Shown here one piece after another: positions 18,378 to 26,955 of a stretch of DNA of 64,000 bases. The notes below the pieces were generated by a model. It did no database searches, was not told the DNA's origin, and was given only the letters and a program-made list of their open reading frames with translations. Source of the DNA: an uncultured Acidobacteriota bacterium. GTDB lineage: Bacteria > Acidobacteriota > UBA6911 > RPQK01 > JAJDTT01. The position numbers were made by a program, and so were the translations under genes. How positions within the stretch are numbered: position 1 is the first letter of the stretch; the number at the start of each line of letters is the position of its first letter. The DNA lies in assembly GCA_951812665.1 (NCBI GenBank), contig CATOST010000023.1:62001-126000 (forward strand), in the 5' to 3' direction.

Positions 18378-18547
18378 TCACTTCCGCTTTAGTTTCGACA
18401 GCAGCAGGTTCCCAACCCCAACAGGATTTCGTCCGCAAAGGGAACGAGATCGGGGACCAGGACGTCCAGGAAGAAGACGGCGGCGGTGAGCAGAAACAGG
18501 TAGGGGAAACGAAGCTGGGAGAGAAAATCGGAAAGCGTCAATGACAT
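18378..18547 (-). pseudogene. small DUF6116-like membrane protein, single-base frameshift near 18411
   Basis: From the ATG at 18547 the minus strand reads MSLTLSDFLSQLRFPYLFLL, then a hydrophobic segment, PDLVPFADEILLGLG, and then a premature stop in frame. In the +1 frame the expected ending GNLLLSKLKRK follows and stops at 18378. Adding one G to the GGG run at 18411-18413 restores a protein of about 56 residues. The pattern of a single membrane span, PDxxPFxDEILLGL and a basic LLxxLK tail matches the short DUF6116 family as I recall it. Function unknown. No clear ribosome site is visible. The rest of the gap (18225-18377 and 18548-18695) shows no other gene. Confidence 0.65.
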
Positions 18548-18695
18548 GGCGGCGTGGGCTCAAGAGCGCGGCCAGTCTAACAGATCGAATCGGCTCGACC
18601 CGCCGTCCCCACGAGCCCGCACCGATTGGCATTCACGCCGGTGCGAGTGATTCTGCCGCCGTTTTCACTCACAGGAACCCGTAAGGAGATCAATC

Positions 18696-19493
18696 ATGCG
18701 GCTGCAGGATCGGGTCGCCGTGGTGACCGGCGGCGGGGGTGGCATCGGCTCCGGCATCTGTCTGGTTTTGGCTCGGGAAGGGGCGGACGTGGTGGTGTCG
18801 GACATCGACCTGGAGGGGGCGGAACGCTGTGCCTCCCAGGTGCGGGATGAGGGACGGGGATCCCTGACGGTCCGGGCGGACGTCACCGTCGCTCAGGATT
18901 GTCTTGACCTGGTGGGAGCCAGCCTGAAGACGTTCGGCAAGATCGACGTCCTGGTCAACAACGCCGGGCTCTTCGGCCGCCGGCTCGGCTTACCCTTCAC
19001 GAATCAGGAGGAAGAGGACTGGGACAACTGCTACCGGGTCAACGTCAAGGGTCCCTTCCTGCTCTCCAAGGCGGTGGCGCCGCACATGATGGAGCGGCGG
19101 TACGGCAAGATCATCAACATCTCCTCCATTGCCGCGCGGCGGGATGCCCAGATCCTGCCTGACTACACCGCTGCCAAGAATGCCGTGCTGAGCCTGACCC
19201 GGGTCACGGCCAAGGACCTGGCCCCCTATAACGTCACCGTGAACGCGATCTGCCCGGGGATGATCTGGTCCCCCTTCTGGCACCGGTTGGCTCCCATGAT
19301 CGCCGCGCATTCCGACTACGCCGGACTGGAGCCTCGCCCGATGTTCGAAAAATACGTCAAGGACAACATTCCCATGCGGCGGGAGCAGACTCCCGAGGAC
19401 ATCGGCCAGTTGGCGGCCTTTCTGGCCTCGGACGACGCCCGCAACATCACGGGACAGACCATCTGCGTGGACGGCGGCGCGGCCATGGGATAG
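18696..19493 (+). CDS. short-chain dehydrogenase/reductase
   Basis: Classical SDR, 265 residues, NAD(P)-dependent oxidation or reduction of an alcohol/ketone. Motifs: TGGGGGIGSG cofactor loop at residue 11, VNNAG, SSIAA with the catalytic Ser, YTAAK with Tyr and Lys, and PGMIW after the active site. An acidic residue (SDID) at the end of beta-2 suggests NAD(H). AAGGAG lies 7 bases upstream of the ATG. It is followed by the amidase gene 75 bases later and probably starts the 18.7-26 kb catabolic unit. Confidence 0.88.
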   Translation: MRLQDRVAVVTGGGGGIGSGICLVLAREGADVVVSDIDLEGAERCASQVRDEGRGSLTVRADVTVAQDCLDLVGASLKTFGKIDVLVNNAGLFGRRLGLPFTNQEEEDWDNCYRVNVKGPFLLSKAVAPHMMERRYGKIINISSIAARRDAQILPDYTAAKNAVLSLTRVTAKDLAPYNVTVNAICPGMIWSPFWHRLAPMIAAHSDYAGLEPRPMFEKYVKDNIPMRREQTPEDIGQLAAFLASDDARNITGQTICVDGGAAMG

Positions 19494-19568
19494 TGGCCGG
19501 TGCCGGGCTGAATCCGGCGGGGTCTACTGGAGCGGCGGGATCGGGAATGCGAACGGAGACATAGCACC

Positions 19569-21017
19569 ATGGCTTTGGACCACGAACTGGCGTATCTGCC
19601 CCTCTATCGGCTCCGGGAACTCATCGTGGCCAAGGAACTGTCGCCGGTGGAGCTCGTAGAGGCCACCCTGGAACGGATCGAGCGGTACAACTCCAGGCTG
19701 GGCGCCTTCATCACCGTCACCGACGATCTGGCCCTGGAGCAGGCGCGGGAGGCGGAGGCGGCCGTCCTGGCCGGGGACCCTCTCGGTCCGCTGCACGGCA
19801 TTCCCGTGCCCATCAAGGATCTGGAAGGCGTCAAGGGCGTCCGTTTCACCCACGGCTCGGTTCCGGCGGAGGAGGTCGCCGCCAGCGACGCGCTCTGCGT
19901 GGAGCGGGTGAAGCTGGGGGGCGGAATCATCATCGGAAAGACCAACACCCCCGAGTTCGGTTTCTCGGGGACCACCGAGAATCTGGTCTACGGTCCTTGC
20001 CGCAATCCCTGGAACACGGAACGGACGTCCGGCGGCTCCAGCGGGGGAGCGGGCGCTGCGGTGGCGGCCGGCCTCAGCGCCGTGGCCCAGGGCAGCGACG
20101 GCGGCGGGAGCGTGCGCATCCCCTGTGCGTTGAATGGGATCTTCGGGCTCAAGGCCACCCAGGGCCGCATCCCGCGCCGCCACGCGGACATGAGTTCCTG
20201 GAATCCCATCAACAACTCGTCGGTCGGTCCCATGACCCGGACGGTCCGGGACGCTGCCATCCTGGCGGCCGCATTGGCCGGGCCCGCTCCGGACGCCGAG
20301 TATGGAACCATCCAAGAGGAGCCTCCCGACTTCGAGGCGGCGCTGGGCCGGGGAGTCGGCGGCCTGAGGGTCGCGCTCAATCTGGATCTGGGGGGAGCCG
20401 CCGTGGATCCCCAGGTGACGGAGCGGGTTTCGGAAGCGGCCCGGGTCTTCGAGGAGTTGGGCTCCCGAGTGGAGGAGGTCGCCTTCGGCCCCGAACCCAA
20501 CGATGAGATGTTCCAGTACTTCTTCGACTACTTCTCGGCCAAGGGATACGCTTGCCTCGGTCAGTTGCTGGATGATCCCGGGTCCCGGGAACAACTCACC
20601 GACTATTTCAGGGCCACCCTGGAGCATGGCCGTGGGCTGACCGCGGCGGACTGTTACCGTGCGCTCAACAAGATCGGATTCTACCGGGCCGAGACGGCGC
20701 GCCTGTTCGGCCGATACGATCTTCTTCTCACCCCGGTGACCTCGGTGCCGGCGTTTCCCATCGGCCGGCCTCCCAAGGTGGTAGCGGGCCGCCGGCTCTC
20801 CAATCCGTCTTGGCGCTTCTTCCCCTTTACCTTCCCGTTCAACCTGTCGGAGAATCCGGCCGCCAGTGTCCCGTGCGGTTTCTCCGGCGACGGGATGCCC
20901 ATCGGGCTGCAGATCGTGGGCCGTTGGGGAGACGAACAGACGGTGCTGGCTGCTTCGGCGGCTTTCGAGGAGGCTCGGCCCTGGGCTCACAGGCGTCCTG
21001 CCGAATTCGACGGCTGA
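19569..21017 (+). CDS. amidase signature family hydrolase
   Basis: 482 residues with the Ser-cisSer-Lys triad of the amidase signature family: Lys83 in PVPIKDLEG, the cis-Ser (157) in SGGSSGG, and the nucleophile Ser181 in GSDGGGSVRIP. The 74- and 24-residue spacings are as expected. It would hydrolyse a carboxamide to the acid and ammonia (or amine). The neighbours (SDR, 2-hydroxyacid dehydrogenase, RidA-like protein) favour a small-molecule catabolic role over tRNA amidation, and no GatB/GatC is near. No signal peptide. Confidence 0.9.
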   Translation: MALDHELAYLPLYRLRELIVAKELSPVELVEATLERIERYNSRLGAFITVTDDLALEQAREAEAAVLAGDPLGPLHGIPVPIKDLEGVKGVRFTHGSVPAEEVAASDALCVERVKLGGGIIIGKTNTPEFGFSGTTENLVYGPCRNPWNTERTSGGSSGGAGAAVAAGLSAVAQGSDGGGSVRIPCALNGIFGLKATQGRIPRRHADMSSWNPINNSSVGPMTRTVRDAAILAAALAGPAPDAEYGTIQEEPPDFEAALGRGVGGLRVALNLDLGGAAVDPQVTERVSEAARVFEELGSRVEEVAFGPEPNDEMFQYFFDYFSAKGYACLGQLLDDPGSREQLTDYFRATLEHGRGLTAADCYRALNKIGFYRAETARLFGRYDLLLTPVTSVPAFPIGRPPKVVAGRRLSNPSWRFFPFTFPFNLSENPAASVPCGFSGDGMPIGLQIVGRWGDEQTVLAASAAFEEARPWAHRRPAEFDG

Positions 21018-21053
21018 CAACCAGGCTGCATAACCCGTCAAGGAGAGATCGAC

Positions 21054-22094
<1,041 letters not shown>

Positions 22095-22212
22095 CGGCCT
22101 GGTCTGCGAAGCTCTTCACCAATCCCGGGAGCATTTGACGGAAGCGGATCCGAGACACGACGGTTTCCGAATCCAGGCGAGTTGCGAGGTTTTTCTGAGA
22201 GTTGTTAACCCC

Positions 22213-23172
22213 ATGTTCCTGGGCATAGAGATCGGCGGGACCAAGCTCCAATTCGGCGTCGGCGCCGGAGATGGAACTCCTCTGGTCTGCCTGGAGCGCC
22301 GGGATGTCGAACCCGCGGCTGGTGCCGCCGGCATCCTGGAGCAGATTCGGAAGGAGACCACGAAACTGAAGACTGTCCACTCCGTCCGGGGGATCGGCGT
22401 GGGCTTCGGCGGCCCGGTGGATGCCCTGGAGGGCCGGGTGCGCAAGAGCCACCACATAACCGGGTGGGAGAATTTCCCTCTGGTCCGCTGGATCCGCCGG
22501 AACCTGGGTCTGCCGGCCGTTCTGGGAAACGATTGCGACTTGGCCGCGCTGGCCGAGAGCCGTATTGGAGCGGGCCGAGGCAAACGCTCTATTTTTTACG
22601 TGACGGTGGGAACGGGCGTTGGCGGTGGCTATGTCGTGAACGGACGGCTTCAAGGACAGGATCGCCCGTCAGTCTCCGAGATCGGGCATCTACGCCCCGG
22701 ACTGGACGCGTTGGATCCGGACCGGACGGTGGAGAGCCTGGCCAGCGGATGGTCCATCGCCGAATTCGCCCGCGAGAGTCTGGGTGCCAAGAAGGCCGAT
22801 TCGGATCGGCACGGCAGCCGGCTCCTGGCGTTCTGCCAGGGGAACCCGGCGGGTCTGACGGCGGAATTGGTTGCCGAGGCGGCCCGATCCGGAGATGCTC
22901 TGGCCTTGGTCGCATTCCGCCGGGCCACTCAGGCGCTGGGGTGGGCCATCGCCCAGGTCTTGACCCTGCTGTCGCCCGAGCTGGTCGTGATCGGAGGCGG
23001 CGTGAGCCGGAGTGGCGAGGAACTGTTCTTCGCTCCGATTCGGAGAGAGATCGAGAGGTACGTCTTTCCACCCCTCGTCGAGTGCTATCAGGTGGCGCCG
23101 GCCAAACTGGGAGAGACCGTAGTTGTAGAAGGAACCTTGCTCCTGGCCGGAAACGAATGGAGTCGAACGTGA
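22213..23172 (+). CDS. ROK family sugar kinase-like protein without the zinc motif
   Basis: About 319 residues of the actin-like ATPase fold. FLGIEIGGTKLQFG is the phosphate-1 loop, GVGFGGPVD and LGNDCDLAAL carry the catalytic Asp, and VGTGVGGGYVVNG the phosphate-2 region. Typical ROK kinases and repressors then have a CxCGxxGCxE zinc site; here the corresponding stretch (GLDALDPDRTVESLASG) has no Cys. No N-terminal helix-turn-helix is present, so a kinase rather than a repressor is favoured. The ATG at 22213 begins the conserved domain; a TTG at 22135 would add 26 residues without homology. The 3' end overlaps the next gene. Confidence 0.82.
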   Translation: MFLGIEIGGTKLQFGVGAGDGTPLVCLERRDVEPAAGAAGILEQIRKETTKLKTVHSVRGIGVGFGGPVDALEGRVRKSHHITGWENFPLVRWIRRNLGLPAVLGNDCDLAALAESRIGAGRGKRSIFYVTVGTGVGGGYVVNGRLQGQDRPSVSEIGHLRPGLDALDPDRTVESLASGWSIAEFARESLGAKKADSDRHGSRLLAFCQGNPAGLTAELVAEAARSGDALALVAFRRATQALGWAIAQVLTLLSPELVVIGGGVSRSGEELFFAPIRREIERYVFPPLVECYQVAPAKLGETVVVEGTLLLAGNEWSRT

Positions 23173-24020
23173 GGCGTTCAATTCGCGCAGTAATCGTTCT
23201 GCTGGCCTGGGCCGGAACCGGCGGGCTGATGTGGGGACAGAATCCAGCCTCGGAGCCCTCCGAGAAAGAGATTCTCTCCCGAGCCTTGGAACGAGGCCTG
23301 GCCAACAATAAGCGGCGAGCGGACCATACCTATTCCTTCCGGCATCTCCGGATATCGGAGAAGCTGGACAAGCAGGCTCAACCGACCCGGGTCGAAAAGC
23401 GTCTCTACCAGGTCGTGCCCATAGGCAACGTGCGTTATGAGAGGTTGCTGGAGAAGGACGGAGAGCCCCTGAGCAAGAAGGAGCAGGCGGCCGAACGCCG
23501 GAAGGAGGCGAAGTTTCGGCGGCGCCTGAAGAAGGACCGGGATGCCGGCAAGTCCAACGACAACGAAGTTCGATTCAATCGGGAGTTGGTGGGCCGGTAT
23601 CGATTTCGGGTGGAAGGGACCGGGGAACTCCACGGACGCCAGGTCTACCGGCTGAGCTTCGAGCCCAAGAGCGGAAAACTCCCCGTCAGGCGCAGAATCG
23701 ACCGCGCCCTGAACAACTCCCAAGGCCGGATCTGGCTGGATCGGGAGTCGTACGAGGTCGCCCGGGTCGAGTTCGAGCTCATAAGGCCGACCCGGATCTG
23801 GTGGGGAATACTCGGTTCCATCTCCCGGATTGACGGCAGGATGGATCGCAAAGAAGGCGAAGACGGGATCTGGTTCCCCAGTTACTTCCGGATGTATCTC
23901 AAGGGAAGAATCCTGTTCAAATCGCTGCACAGCCGGCAGGAATCCCACTGGAGCGATTTCGAACGAGTGGCAGATTCTCCTTTGGAACGCGACGCGCTAC
24001 AAGAAGAAAAGAGCAAGTAG
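23169..24020 (+). CDS. exported protein of unknown function, LolA-like beta-sheet
   Basis: About 283 residues. A signal peptide (SIRAVIVLLAWAGTGGLMWG) is followed by alternating strands and a very basic stretch (LSKKEQAAERRKEAKFRRRL). The half-barrel pattern YRFRVEGTGELHGRQVYRLSF and GRIWLDRESYEVARVEF resembles the lipoprotein-carrier (LolA/outer-membrane lipoprotein-sorting) fold common in acidobacterial genomes. I chose the GTG at 23169, which overlaps the ROK stop by four bases (GTGA) and has GGAG 6 bases upstream; an ATG at 23157 is the alternative. Coupling to the kinase gene is likely but the functional link is unclear. Confidence 0.7.
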   Translation: MRRSIRAVIVLLAWAGTGGLMWGQNPASEPSEKEILSRALERGLANNKRRADHTYSFRHLRISEKLDKQAQPTRVEKRLYQVVPIGNVRYERLLEKDGEPLSKKEQAAERRKEAKFRRRLKKDRDAGKSNDNEVRFNRELVGRYRFRVEGTGELHGRQVYRLSFEPKSGKLPVRRRIDRALNNSQGRIWLDRESYEVARVEFELIRPTRIWWGILGSISRIDGRMDRKEGEDGIWFPSYFRMYLKGRILFKSLHSRQESHWSDFERVADSPLERDALQEEKSK

Positions 24021-24036
24021 TTGGGAGGGTGGCTTG

Positions 24037-25314
24037 ATGCGAATCTCGGAGAAATCCGGATCCGAAGTTGATATGGGGAATGTCGGTTCCATGGAGCGGC
24101 GTGGCTTTCTCAAGCAGTCTCTTTCGGCCGTCGCCTTGAGTGTGGCGGGCGGATGCACCCCGGGTGAACGCTCAGGGGGATCTGCCGGGGCTGTAGACCC
24201 GGACCGGCTGCACCGTGATGCCATCGTCATCGACACCTATGGGTCACTGTACCTGGAAGACTTCCAAAAAGGGCACGTCGACGCCATCGTCCACGGCATC
24301 GGTGTAGAAGAAATCTTCCGGAGCGATGCCCGGGAAGGAATCATCGATCCTCCCGCAGTGGGCAAGAACATTTGCGAAAATCTGTTTGACGGCCCGGACG
24401 TGGTCAAGCGGGTCCTGCAGCGCGTCGACGAGATACTGCAGCAGAGCGTGCGGCAGCACCCGGATTCCGTGGAGCTGGCACTACGGTCCTCCGACCTGAA
24501 GCGAATCGTCCGAGCGGGGAAGATTGCGGTGATCCTCATGCTCAACGCGGGCTGGATCGCCAACGATCTGGCCGTCCTGAGGATGTATCACCGCATGGGG
24601 ATCCGGGTCTTTGCGTTGACCCATATTGCTGCTTTCGAATGGGTCGACTCCAGCGGGGAACTGAACTCGAAGTCCGGGTTGAGCGACTTCGGCCGGGAGG
24701 TGGTGCGGGAGTGCAACCGGATCGGGATGCTGGTGGATGTCTCCCATGCCTCGGACCAGGCTTTCTGGGACACGATCCGTTCCAGCTCCAGACCTGTCAT
24801 CGCCACCCATTCCGGTTGCCGTGCCCTCTGCCGGGTGCAACGCAACCTTACGGACGAGATGCTGCGGGCACTGGCGGGGAACGGGGGCGTGGTGGGAATC
24901 TTCACGGTTCCTTCCTACCTGGATACCAAGGCCCTGAACGACATGATGGAAACCCGGTTCCTCCCCGACTACACGGACCGGGATCTTCGCCTCGCGCAGC
25001 GGCACTCGGATCCCTGGGAGATTGCCGCCGCCATGAGGAATACGCTGGATTCGCATTCCTACGTCGAGGAAATCGATCTGCCTCCCATCGACGCTTTCCT
25101 GGACCACATCGACCATGCCGTCAAGGTGGCCGGAATCGACCATGTGGCGGTCTCCTCCGACAACGAGCCCGTCGAGGACCTGGAAGACCGATCCAAGTGG
25201 CCGAATCTGACCCAGGGTCTGGTGAAACGGGGATACGGCGATGGGGACATCCGAAAGATCCTGGGGGAGAACTTCCTCCGGGTCTGGGACCAGGCAGCCG
25301 GGACCTCGATGTGA
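24037..25314 (+). CDS. exported M19 (membrane dipeptidase) family lipoprotein lacking several zinc ligands
   Basis: 425 residues. An N-terminal SMERRGFLKQSLSAVALS segment combines a twin-arginine motif with the lipobox VAGGC, so it is probably a Tat-exported lipoprotein. The barrel retains MLVDVSHASDQAFW and VIATHSGCRALCRVQRN (two zinc His) and VSSDNEP (C-terminal Asp). The HxD motif is replaced by VIDTYGSLY and the bridging-Glu EGG motif by LNAG. The same ligands are lost in the cytoplasmic homologue at 5841-6842, which suggests a shared subfamily rather than decay. ATG at 24037 has GGAGG 8 bases upstream; the ATG at 24091 starts directly at the Tat motif. Confidence 0.82.
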   Translation: MRISEKSGSEVDMGNVGSMERRGFLKQSLSAVALSVAGGCTPGERSGGSAGAVDPDRLHRDAIVIDTYGSLYLEDFQKGHVDAIVHGIGVEEIFRSDAREGIIDPPAVGKNICENLFDGPDVVKRVLQRVDEILQQSVRQHPDSVELALRSSDLKRIVRAGKIAVILMLNAGWIANDLAVLRMYHRMGIRVFALTHIAAFEWVDSSGELNSKSGLSDFGREVVRECNRIGMLVDVSHASDQAFWDTIRSSSRPVIATHSGCRALCRVQRNLTDEMLRALAGNGGVVGIFTVPSYLDTKALNDMMETRFLPDYTDRDLRLAQRHSDPWEIAAAMRNTLDSHSYVEEIDLPPIDAFLDHIDHAVKVAGIDHVAVSSDNEPVEDLEDRSKWPNLTQGLVKRGYGDGDIRKILGENFLRVWDQAAGTSM

Positions 25315-25382
25315 GTTAGATCGGGCGCTAGATCCAGCGCTGTCTCGTTATCCATTTCAAGAATCATTTACGGAGGAAACCG

Positions 25383-25976
25383 ATGGTGGAGCTGAACTCG
25401 AGTTGGAAGAGGAATTTCGATGTCTACGACAGGATCAGCCAGCTGGGAATCGAACTGGGGCAGAAGGAAGACGCACTTCCGCCTCCCGGTGCGGAGAATC
25501 TGGCCCAGGCCACCTTCACCCCCTCGGGCCTGGTATTTCTTTCCGGCACCACCGCCGGCATGGGAGCGGTCACCGACGGGGATGCCGAGGTCGAGAAGGG
25601 GACCGCAGCGGGTCGCGAGGCGGGTATCCAGCACATTCGCGTTCTGCACTGGGGACTCCATCCTCTGGGGACGCTGAACGACGTCTGGTACTGCGTCAAA
25701 GGTTTCGGCATGGTCAACTCGGCCGGCGGTGGGGTCCTGACCCTCTCGCACCTGGTCGTCAACGGATACTCCAAGGTCTTTCATGACGTCTTCGGTGGAC
25801 CGCTGTCTCAGTTTGCAGAAGATGGCAGGGATCAATCTCTTTCAGGTTGGCACGCGCGTAGTGCCGTCGGGGGTTTCGATCTGCCTGCGGGAGTCCGGAC
25901 CGAGCCCGAGATGATCGTCCAGATCGACCCCGAGCTGGCTTTGAGAATCATCCGGGAGCGTGGCCCTCATGCTTAG
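25383..25976 (+). CDS. RidA/YjgF family protein with a C-terminal insertion
   Basis: 197 residues; the first 145 show the YjgF/Rid fold (LGIELGQKEDALPPPGAENL, LVFLSGTTAG, LNDVWYCVKGFGMVN). RidA-type members hydrolyse reactive enamine/imine intermediates; others are ring-opening hydrolases. The end carries HARSAVGGFDLPAG...EMIVQID, the usual C-terminal block, preceded by an extra 15-residue segment, so the protein is longer than the usual 130-155. The typical catalytic Arg region is altered (HARSAV retained). It follows the M19 lipoprotein gene by 68 bases. An imine-hydrolysing role would fit a neighbourhood with amine oxidase and amidase, but that is inference. Confidence 0.78.
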   Translation: MVELNSSWKRNFDVYDRISQLGIELGQKEDALPPPGAENLAQATFTPSGLVFLSGTTAGMGAVTDGDAEVEKGTAAGREAGIQHIRVLHWGLHPLGTLNDVWYCVKGFGMVNSAGGGVLTLSHLVVNGYSKVFHDVFGGPLSQFAEDGRDQSLSGWHARSAVGGFDLPAGVRTEPEMIVQIDPELALRIIRERGPHA

Positions 25977-26053
25977 GAACTGAGGGAGGAGGAACGGAAT
26001 CGACTTCAAGGGAGTCTTCGGCGACATTTATCGCCGTTTACGGTCGAGCCAAG

Positions 26054-26821
26054 TTATCTTCCGGCCTGGGAACCGCCGTCGACGGACAGGGGCTGGCCGG
26101 TGAGGTACGAGGCGGCATCGGAGCACATCCAGACCACGACTTCCGCCACCTCTTCCGCCGTTCCCCAGCGCAGTGAAGGGGTGCGGGTTGCGGTGGCGGC
26201 CATCTTTACGGGGTCCCGCCCCAACAGGCGGTCGGCCATGGGAGTGTCGATGGCGCCGGGACACACGGCGTTCACGCGAATCCCCTCCCGGGCGTATTCC
26301 ATGGCCGCCGCTCGGGTCAGGCCCATGACCCCGTGCTTGCTGGCGTTGTAGGCGCTGACCCCGTTGCCGGTTCCCGTGAGGCCGGAGCCGGAGGAGGTGT
26401 TGACGATCACCCCGCCTCCCTGCCGCAACATCTGCTTGATCTCGAACTTCATGCAGTACCAGACGCCCGTCAGGTTGATGGCCGTCACTCGATCAAACAT
26501 CTCTTCCGAGTAGTTGTGAAAGGGGGTCGTCTCTCCCTCGATGCCGGCATTGTTGTAGGCGCAGTCCAGACGGCCATGGAGCTTCATCGTGTTCCGGACC
26601 AGAGCTTCGACCTGAGCCGCGTCCGCAACATCGGCGGGCAGGGAATGGGCCGAACCGCCGGTGGCCAGGATTCGCTCCGTAGTCTCGGCGCTCCAATCCG
26701 GATTCAGGTCCGAGACTACGACCCGGGCGCCCTCGCGGGCGCAGGCCAGAGCGGTGGCGCGGCCGATGCCGGAGCCGGCACCGGTAATCAGAATGACCTT
26801 GTCTTCAAGACAACCCGACAC
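26054..26821 (-). CDS. short-chain dehydrogenase/reductase
   Basis: 255 residues of the classical SDR family: LITGAGSGIGRATAL cofactor loop, SDLNPD after beta-2 (acidic, NAD-type), YNNAG, NTSSGSG with catalytic Ser, YNASK with Tyr and Lys, and the C-terminal LTGQPLSVDGGSQ. The substrate is unknown. The start is a GTG at 26821; AAGGAGGAG lies 9 bases upstream, a strong ribosome site. The gene is convergent with the RidA-like gene. Confidence 0.88.
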   Translation of the reverse strand: MSGCLEDKVILITGAGSGIGRATALACAREGARVVVSDLNPDWSAETTERILATGGSAHSLPADVADAAQVEALVRNTMKLHGRLDCAYNNAGIEGETTPFHNYSEEMFDRVTAINLTGVWYCMKFEIKQMLRQGGGVIVNTSSGSGLTGTGNGVSAYNASKHGVMGLTRAAAMEYAREGIRVNAVCPGAIDTPMADRLLGRDPVKMAATATRTPSLRWGTAEEVAEVVVWMCSDAASYLTGQPLSVDGGSQAGR

Positions 26822-26897
26822 GCTGGCACTCTCCTCCTTGGAGGGACGATTTGGAGTTGCTCTTTCCTGTCTTGGCCTACCGTTGCTACGGAGTACG

Positions 26898-26914
26898 GCG
26901 ACTGGAAGTCGCCG
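26898..26914. repeat. short palindrome, GGCGACT / AGTCGCC stem
   Basis: A 7-bp perfect stem with 3-base loop GGA, immediately upstream of the minus-strand SDR gene. It is followed 10 bases later by a second palindrome with a different stem but the same size. Confidence 0.6.
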
Positions 26915-26924
26915 CTCTTGTCCG

Positions 26925-26941
26925 GCGGTTGAAAACCGCCG
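26925..26941. repeat. short palindrome, GGCGGTT / AACCGCC stem
   Basis: A 7-bp perfect stem with 3-base loop GAA, sharing the GGCGG stem start with the palindrome at 1070-1088. The pair at 26.9 kb lies between two minus-strand genes, where it could act as an intergenic hairpin. Confidence 0.6.
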
Positions 26942-26955
26942 CTTGCATTCTCCGT

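Noticed and set aside
25324..25340. Small hairpin GCGCT-agatcc-AGCGC after the M19 gene
   Set aside because: Only five base pairs and no T-run follow; expected often by chance in GC-rich DNA.
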